NCBI GenBank assembly: GCA_043777755.1
Contig: JAYWHK010000143.1
Location: forward strand, 1-10,000
Reading direction: 5' to 3'
DNA: 10,000 nucleotides
Origin: CANHEE01 sp043777755
GTDB taxonomy: Bacteria > Bacteroidota > Bacteroidia > Chitinophagales > Saprospiraceae
Below the pieces are notes generated by a model. The model searched no databases and had not been told where the DNA came from. It was given only the letters and a program-made list of their open reading frames with translations. Shown piece by piece: positions 5,594 through 10,000 of the stretch. The translations under genes were made by a program, and so were the position numbers. Positions within the stretch are counted from its first letter, which is position 1. Every line of letters starts with the position of its first letter.

Positions 5594-5643
5594 AAAATAA
5601 AAAATCCAGCACGTTTGTTTATTCGTGCTGGATTTTTTATTTT
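5594..5643. terminator. Hairpin terminator, copy 3, after the deacetylase gene
   Basis: The 20-bp perfect arms 5594-5613 and 5624-5643 surround a 10-base loop. The arms match copy 1 exactly, and the loop lacks one T compared with copy 2. It lies 20 bases past the stop of the leftward deacetylase gene and just upstream of the xisH promoter, so it probably ends the former and insulates the latter. Confidence 0.88.
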
Positions 5644-5663
5644 ACAATTTTTTTGAAAAAATA

Positions 5664-8204
5664 TTAATTTTTTACAGATTTTCCACTTTTTTTATCCAAA
5701 ATTTGATTTTTATCACCTTTTAATGCAATCAAGTTCGCAAACAAACGGTATGCACCAGGAACTCCTGCGGGCAATTGTCGAAAAAATGCCAAACCTGTAT
5801 ATACGTAGTAACCTTTGCCATATTTGGCTATCAAAAGGCTGCCGTTTTTAGCTGGTTCGGCAGGGTCATTGCAAGAAAGTGGTGCTTCCATTGAAGCATC
5901 CCATTCACTTGGAAAATACAAACCACGCTCTTGTACCCAGCCTTCAAAATCCCTTGTTCCAATGGCATTTGGCTGATTCAACACTTGATGTTTTGGCAAT
6001 AACATTTTCATTTCAGCATTTTCGTCCGTAACACGGTCACGAGAAAGTTTCATTTTGAAAGGCGCAAGTTCATCTAAAAAAATATCAAAATTATTGTTGT
6101 ACTGAACAATCATCGTACCGCCATTTTCTACAAATTCATAGAGTTTGGGTTGGTGAACTTTCAATCGTTCTACGACATTATAAGCACGAATACCCATAAT
6201 CACCACATCAAAATTTTTCAAATTTTCGCCTGTAATATTTTTTTCATCTAAAAGCGTTACATCGTAACCAATTTGTCGCAAATTTTGTGGTACTTCGTCA
6301 CCAGCACCCATAATATAAGCAACTTTGCGGACTTCTTGACGAATGTCTAATTTTACGCCCTTTGCAGCGGCATCTTGCAAAATCATCTGCGTTGGAATAT
6401 GATCGTACTGAATCGTTATTAGTTTTTTATTGTACGTTGTATTTCCAATCACAACATTTGCTTCGATTCGACTGTCCGCAGCTCCCGTAGGCGGATAAAC
6501 GGTGAACGAATATGTTTTTTCTTCGCCTTTTTTCTTACTATTCCAAGAATATTTTTCGGGAAAACATCGCCAGCCAGTTTCTAATTTTAGAACAACTGAA
6601 CCAAAAATACTGTCTTGACTTCCTGATTTTACCACGACATCAATATTTTTTGGTTGATTATTCGCATAAACATAGACTTTATCAGTCATGGTTACAAAAA
6701 CAGGCGGCATAACTTCGAGTGGGCGGTACGTTTCGCCTTTTACAGCATCTTCAAATCGGTAAGTGACATCGCTGTAAAAATCAATCAATCTATCACCAAT
6801 AATGATGGAAAATTTGGCACGAAGCGGACGAGGCGTTTCTGGCAGACCAATCAATTGTTGGTCATTGACGGTGTACATATTGCTATTAAAAGAATCATTG
6901 AGCCAATAAGCACTGGTTTGATTTACTTTCGGAACGATGATTGCCGATTTGAATTTGAACGCTTTGTTTCTTGTCAGCGTCAAGTTTGTCAGCGTATCGT
7001 AGCCAGCAGCTTCTATCGAAATGGATTTCAATTGGGTCGAATATACATTAGAACGGTTGACGGCTTCAAAGTTAATTTTTAATTTTTCATTGGAAACTGC
7101 TGAAAAATCACCCGAATTTGCTTCCAAATAAAGCCCCATAGAAGTACGAATGACTTCTTTGATTTCCTCCATTTTGCTTTTTTTCCAATACGTTTCTGGC
7201 AATGCTTCCATGAGTTTGTAGGCATCTAACAAACGAGGAACACTTGCTGATGGATTGTCAAAATTAAAATTTCGCTCTACTTCTGTCAAAATTACACCAA
7301 TCAATGAGCCGTTTTCTACACGACTCCAAGTAGTATTGATGCTTTCCATGATGTCCGTTGAAGGAGAAGTGCCTTTCAATGTTTCAAAATATTCTGGGTA
7401 TTCGCCTCGCTCAGGCATTGTTCCCATGCCTTGGCAGCGGTGCTGACTGCGGCTTTCGGCAGCAATTTCCGTATTGGATTTTCCTTTTGATGGAAAATAC
7501 GTACCAATATCCATTTTTACCCATTTAGACTTGTCAATGGCTTCAAATTTTTCACGACCACCATAAAACCACCAAGAAAGATTCATCAAATGGCGTTTTG
7601 GTTTCCATGTTTTCAAATATTTCAATTGTTCTGGAAAAGCCGTAGAATCGCCAGCCAAATCATAAGCCTCCAATGCCAAAATTGCTGAGGCTGTGTGGTG
7701 TCCATGATTTGGACGTTCTGTCGAAGTCGAAAAACGGTTAATCACGACATCAGGTTGGTGTTTTCTAATTGCCCAGACAATATCAGAAAGGACTTTTTGT
7801 TTGTCCCATTTTTGCAGCGTTTCTGTAGGATTTTTTGAAAAACCAAAGTCATTTGCACGAGAAAAGGCTTGTTTTCCACCATCAATACCTCTCGCTCGGA
7901 GCAACTCTTGTGTACGAATCGCACCCAACAATTCGGCTTGTTCCGAGCCAATCAAGTTTTGACCACCATCGCCACGAGTCAAAGAAAGGTAACGGGCCTC
8001 CAAATGACGGTCATTCGACAAAAACGAAATCAAATTCGTGTTTTCATCATCAGGATGTGCTGCCACATAAAGCACCGAACCCAGAACATTGAGTTTTTTG
8101 ATGCTTTGATGAATTTCCGCAGAATTTGGTTTTTTGATTTGTGCAATAAGTGCTATACTTATGGTATTTAAGAGAAGAAAAACGAGGACTAACCTTTTAT
8201 TCAT
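5664..8204 (-). CDS. Secreted PIG-L/LmbE-family deacetylase with C-terminal GATase1-like domain
   Basis: An 846-aa exported protein. Residues 1-22 form a signal peptide (hydrophobic 5-20, likely cleavage near ALIAQ). The PIG-L/LmbE catalytic domain (about 40-290) has AAHPDDE (49-54) and PNHGHH (165-170). His50, Asp53 and His170 are the expected zinc ligands, with Asp52 the likely general base. Family members remove acetyl groups from N-acetylglucosamine-type substrates; the substrate here is unknown. The middle region (about 370-620) looks beta-rich. From about 628 there is a Rossmann/GATase1-like domain (VAYIMGAGDE, DVVIMGIRAYN, VENGGTMIVQYN) running into a GKGYYVYTGLAFFRQLP motif near the C-terminus. 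This long multi-domain form is familiar from Bacteroidota PIG-L proteins and differs from the roughly 230-aa stand-alone enzymes. It stands alone on its strand and ends in hairpin copy 3. I found no clean promoter match in the 170 bases upstream. Confidence 0.88.
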   Translation of the reverse strand: MNKRLVLVFLLLNTISIALIAQIKKPNSAEIHQSIKKLNVLGSVLYVAAHPDDENTNLISFLSNDRHLEARYLSLTRGDGGQNLIGSEQAELLGAIRTQELLRARGIDGGKQAFSRANDFGFSKNPTETLQKWDKQKVLSDIVWAIRKHQPDVVINRFSTSTERPNHGHHTASAILALEAYDLAGDSTAFPEQLKYLKTWKPKRHLMNLSWWFYGGREKFEAIDKSKWVKMDIGTYFPSKGKSNTEIAAESRSQHRCQGMGTMPERGEYPEYFETLKGTSPSTDIMESINTTWSRVENGSLIGVILTEVERNFNFDNPSASVPRLLDAYKLMEALPETYWKKSKMEEIKEVIRTSMGLYLEANSGDFSAVSNEKLKINFEAVNRSNVYSTQLKSISIEAAGYDTLTNLTLTRNKAFKFKSAIIVPKVNQTSAYWLNDSFNSNMYTVNDQQLIGLPETPRPLRAKFSIIIGDRLIDFYSDVTYRFEDAVKGETYRPLEVMPPVFVTMTDKVYVYANNQPKNIDVVVKSGSQDSIFGSVVLKLETGWRCFPEKYSWNSKKKGEEKTYSFTVYPPTGAADSRIEANVVIGNTTYNKKLITIQYDHIPTQMILQDAAAKGVKLDIRQEVRKVAYIMGAGDEVPQNLRQIGYDVTLLDEKNITGENLKNFDVVIMGIRAYNVVERLKVHQPKLYEFVENGGTMIVQYNNNFDIFLDELAPFKMKLSRDRVTDENAEMKMLLPKHQVLNQPNAIGTRDFEGWVQERGLYFPSEWDASMEAPLSCNDPAEPAKNGSLLIAKYGKGYYVYTGLAFFRQLPAGVPGAYRLFANLIALKGDKNQILDKKSGKSVKN

Positions 8205-8346
8205 TTTATTGTTGTAGGTATTTTTAAACTTTGATAAAAGTAAATATACGACTACAACGTATGAAAGTTGGTATTTCTCTTAATAATTATACTAATTTTG
8301 TTAAACTAACTTTTAAATATGCAAATAATAATGCTACGCTAAGAAG

Positions 8347-8378
8347 TCCCTCCTTTGGAGGGATTTAGGGAGGTCTTA
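8347..8378. repeat. Short hairpin repeat at the DUF3817 3' end
   Basis: TCCCTCC (8347-8353) and GGAGGGA (8357-8363) form a 7-bp stem with loop TTT, followed by a second GGGAGG (8368-8373). The sequence resembles the short G/C-rich dispersed repeats often seen in intergenic DNA of Bacteroidota; that is from memory. It overlaps the stop codon of the leftward DUF3817 gene (8376-8378) and may help end its transcript. The rest of 8205-8346 shows no gene. Confidence 0.55.
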
Positions 8379-8675
8379 AATATTGGGTTGCTCGTTGAAC
8401 AATTTTTTATCCGCCCAAAAAGTCCCAAATGGTACAATTGAAGCCGCAAACGCTAAAAATGTTTTTTTCCAAGACCAATTGTATTCGATTTTACTGATGA
8501 AAACCAATAACAAGTAAGCGATGAATAAAGCGCCATGCAGCATACCAATTTTTTGATTCCATTGCGGCTGATGATAGATGTATTTTAAAGGCATGGTGAC
8601 GAACAAAATCATCAAAAACGAAACGCCTTCAACGAAACCAATGACACGAAGTCTTCCAATTGTTGTTTTTAACAT
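8376..8675 (-). CDS. DUF3817-family small membrane protein
   Basis: A 99-aa integral membrane protein with three predicted transmembrane stretches (about 12-30, 43-61, 70-87). Family features include RLRVIGFVEGVSFL (8-21), the MPLKY loop (28-32), KIGMLHGALFIAYLLLV (42-58) and SIVPFGTFWADK (79-90). DUF3817 proteins are widespread and of unknown function, sometimes found next to transporters. The frame is open upstream to an ATG at 8804, but the extra 43 residues are basic, unlike the family, and lie across the predicted promoter (8713-8720). The ATG at 8675 gives the standard N-terminus, MLKTTIGRLR. It appears monocistronic. The last codons overlap a short hairpin repeat. Confidence 0.85.
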   Translation of the reverse strand: MLKTTIGRLRVIGFVEGVSFLMILFVTMPLKYIYHQPQWNQKIGMLHGALFIAYLLLVFISKIEYNWSWKKTFLAFAASIVPFGTFWADKKLFNEQPNI

Positions 8676-8712
8676 AAAAAATAAATATTGAGTTGAAAAT
8701 AATTTAACAACA

Positions 8713-8720
8713 CAAAGGTA
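8713..8720 (-). promoter_or_regulatory. -7 promoter element for the DUF3817 gene
   Basis: TACCTTTG on the minus strand is a perfect TAnnTTTG. It would start transcription near 8706, about 30 bases before the chosen ATG. A matching -33 TTG at the expected distance is not evident, so the call is tentative. Confidence 0.4.
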
Positions 8721-8798
8721 GGCATATTGTTCGATTGCGATTCGCTTGTTTTTATTTTTGACAAAAGAAAGACGTTGGATTGTTTTTTTTAGAAAAAC

Positions 8799-8829
8799 TT
8801 GCACACATCAAAATAAAACACTATATTTG
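8799..8829 (+). promoter_or_regulatory. Orphan rightward promoter-like element
   Basis: TTG (8799-8801), a 20-base spacer, then TATATTTG (8822-8829) fits the Bacteroidota promoter form. No rightward gene follows before the leftward transposase: the only nearby ATG (8901) opens just two codons. It may drive a non-coding RNA, be the remnant of a displaced gene's promoter, or be a chance match. Confidence 0.4.
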
Positions 8830-8835
8830 CCATAG

Positions 8836-8853
8836 TATTTATTCGAATAAATA
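8836..8853. promoter_or_regulatory. Perfect 18-bp palindrome, candidate operator
   Basis: TATTTATTCGAATAAATA is a perfect 18-bp palindrome. It begins seven bases after the TATATTTG element, where transcription would start, which is a typical site for a dimeric repressor. No regulator gene is adjacent. Confidence 0.4.
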
Positions 8854-8943
8854 GTTACTTACCGCTTTTGTACAATTACAACAGAGTATTGTCGGAAGCC
8901 ATGAAATAAAAAATCGGCGAATTCGCAAAAAAAACTTTTTGGT

Positions 8944-9074
8944 TTATACAGAAATCTTGCAACTTTTTCTTATCAGCAATCAAAGAGAGTAAGGCGATTC
9001 GCTCGTGCTGTGTTCACATAGCATGAGCGTTCTCTTGCTTTGTTGATAGGTGTTTTGCAAGAACCTCTGTATAA
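8944..9074. repeat. Long imperfect palindrome (about 131 bp) beside the transposase gene
   Basis: The outer arms pair TTATACAGA...TCTTGCAA (8944-8962) with TTGCAAGA...TCTGTATAA (9055-9074). The middle arms (about 8970-8990 with 9032-9050) pair loosely. The tip pairs CGCTCGTGCTGTG with CATAGCATGAGCG, a 13-bp stem with two G-T pairs and a TTCA loop. It ends at the base before the probable IS end. It may be a structured RNA, a miniature inverted-repeat element, or an insertion target. No protein is encoded in 8676-9091. Confidence 0.6.
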
Positions 9075-9912
9075 GAGTATGTTTAAAAATATTATTTTGG
9101 AAAAGGGTTAATACGATTAGAAAGAATTTGAATTTGAGCAATAATAATCATTGCTGCGGAATTAATAGTTTTTCGCTCATAATCTTTTGTAATTCTGCGA
9201 AAAAAATTAGTCCAAGCGAAAGTTCGTTCTACTACCCATCGGATTTTAACTGGAATAAATCCTTTTGAGCCTTCTGGCTTTGCTGCAATTTCAAGTTCTA
9301 TACCCATTTTTTTAGCTTCGGCTCTAAACAAGCCTCCGTAGGCGTGGTCAGCAAAAATAAGTTTAGTATTCCCTAATTTTTGAGCAATGAATTGTAATAA
9401 TCGGCAACCGCCTTTGCCGTCATGTTCATTTGCAGCACCAACTAAAACACCTATAATTAACCCTTGGGTGTCAGTTATAATGTGTCTTTTTCGACCGTTT
9501 ACTTTTTTTCCACCGTCTGTTCCTCTATCTTCTTCAAGAAAAGGAGCTAACTTAACAGACTGACTATCAATGGTATTAACACTTGATTGTGGATTTTTTC
9601 CAATATCTGTTCTATGTTTTTCCATAAGACAAATATTTATTTGGTCAAAAATACCTAACTTTGTCCAAATTCTAAAATAATAATAAACAATTTGCCATTT
9701 TGGATATTTACTATCTAAATTCCGCCACTGTCCGCCAACTCTGTTGAGCCAAAATATAGCATTAAGTATGACACGTAAGTCTGACTTACGCGTTCTTTTG
9801 ATGAAAAAGGGTTCGATTAAAAGCCATTGAGAATTAGTGAGTTCTTGAAATTGTGCTTGCATAATTTTTAGTTGTATTGATAAAATTGTGAGAAATTTTT
9901 AACAATTATACG
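9075..9912 (-). mobile_element. IS5-family insertion sequence (ends approximate)
   Basis: A single transposase gene with short flanks. The probable right end begins at GAGTATGTTTAAAAAT (9075-9090), just outside the transposase stop. On the other side, AATTTTTAACAATTATACGA (9893-9912) is only a loose inverted match to it. The terminal repeats are therefore imperfect, and I could not identify a target duplication. The boundaries are estimates. Confidence 0.45.
9092..9862 (-). CDS. IS5-family DDE transposase
   Basis: A 256-aa transposase in one uninterrupted frame. The N-terminal part, LTNSQWLLIEPFF (8-20) and VILNAIFWLNRVGGQWRNL (31-49), is the usual IS5-type DUF4096-like region. The catalytic triad reads Asp99 (NTIDSQSVK), Asp172 (IFADHAYGG) and Glu212 in RWVVERTFAWTNFFRRITKD, followed by YER, i.e. 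the IS5 Y-R-E signature. GRKRHIITD (123-131) is also characteristic. The protein ends a few residues after IQILSNRINPF, as IS5/IS427-like transposases do. All catalytic residues are present, so the enzyme could be active, though clear terminal repeats were not found. It faces away from the window's right edge and toward the DUF3817 gene. Confidence 0.92.
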   Translation of the reverse strand: MQAQFQELTNSQWLLIEPFFIKRTRKSDLRVILNAIFWLNRVGGQWRNLDSKYPKWQIVYYYFRIWTKLGIFDQINICLMEKHRTDIGKNPQSSVNTIDSQSVKLAPFLEEDRGTDGGKKVNGRKRHIITDTQGLIIGVLVGAANEHDGKGGCRLLQFIAQKLGNTKLIFADHAYGGLFRAEAKKMGIELEIAAKPEGSKGFIPVKIRWVVERTFAWTNFFRRITKDYERKTINSAAMIIIAQIQILSNRINPFPK

Positions 9913-9962
9913 AACTAATTCTCATTTTTTAATCTTTTTTTACCAAATTTTATTCTGATTTT

Positions 9963-9996
9963 AAATTAAAATAAAGTCAGGACTTTATTTTAATTT
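9963..9996. terminator. Terminator-like palindrome at the window edge
   Basis: AAATTAAAATAAAGTC (9963-9978) and GACTTTATTTTAATTT (9981-9996) are perfect 16-bp arms separated by only AG. As RNA, the loop would open to at least four bases. Flanking A- and T-rich tracts fit an intrinsic terminator for a gene beyond the right edge, acting in either direction. A protein-binding palindrome is the alternative. Confidence 0.55.
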
Positions 9997-10000
9997 TTAA

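Noticed and set aside
3576..5643. Three similar hairpins considered as a CRISPR-like array
   Set aside because: The copies are about 0.85-1.2 kb apart with genes between them, are fully palindromic with T-tracts, and no cas gene is present.
6512..7082. Plus-strand open frames inside the deacetylase gene
   Set aside because: They are antisense shadows of a clearly recognisable minus-strand protein, with no promoter or family resemblance.
8293..8300. TAATTTTG, a rightward promoter-like match
   Set aside because: No well-spaced -33 element, and no rightward gene follows; likely a chance match in A/T-rich DNA.
8676..8804. 43-residue N-terminal extension of the DUF3817 protein
   Set aside because: It overlaps the predicted -7 element at 8713-8720, is basic and unlike the family. 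The ATG at 8675 gives the normal start.

Overview
The window is strongly A+T-rich and reads as Bacteroidota chromosome. The intergenic regions carry several matches to the Bacteroidota promoter form (TTTG, a spacer of about 19-20 bases, then TAnnTTTG), and Shine-Dalgarno sequences are weak or absent. The gene set (lipid A gene lpxD, a large exported PIG-L deacetylase, XisH/XisI, DUF3817) fits a Cytophagales- or Saprospiria-like member, but genus cannot be read from the sequence.

Layout. Positions 1-2983 hold a rightward pair of housekeeping-type genes: an orphan lipoprotein substrate-binding protein of the oligopeptide/nickel ABC type, and lpxD. They overlap by one base at TAATG. Positions 2984-5643 are an accessory islet of three two-gene modules: (1) a small antitoxin plus a RelE/ParE-fold toxin, (2) a DUF433 antitoxin plus a DUF5615 PIN-like toxin, and (3) xisH plus xisI on the opposite strand. 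Between modules 1 and 2 lies about 430 bp of apparently decayed coding sequence with its own intact-looking promoter. Positions 5664-8204 (minus) encode a secreted PIG-L/LmbE deacetylase with a C-terminal Rossmann-like domain. Positions 8376-8675 (minus) encode a small DUF3817 membrane protein. Positions 8676-9091 hold promoter-like signals, a perfect 18-bp palindrome and a 131-bp imperfect palindrome. Positions 9092-9862 (minus) encode an IS5-type transposase, and the last 40 bases form a terminator-like palindrome.

The main observation is the architecture of the islet. The last 47 bp of lpxD plus the adjacent promoter (2937-3029) is repeated 1127 bp downstream (4064-4156) with one mismatch in 93, and it drives the second toxin-antitoxin module as it drives the first. 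The same hairpin (arms AATCCAGCACG / CGTGCTGGATT) closes module 1, closes module 2 and xisI from both sides, and sits between xisH and the deacetylase gene. The modules therefore look like interchangeable cassettes between shared promoter and terminator repeats. Direct-repeat recombination could delete or swap one module without touching its neighbours. This is inferred from repeat layout; no recombinase is visible inside the islet. All family names come from reading the proteins by eye, with no database search.
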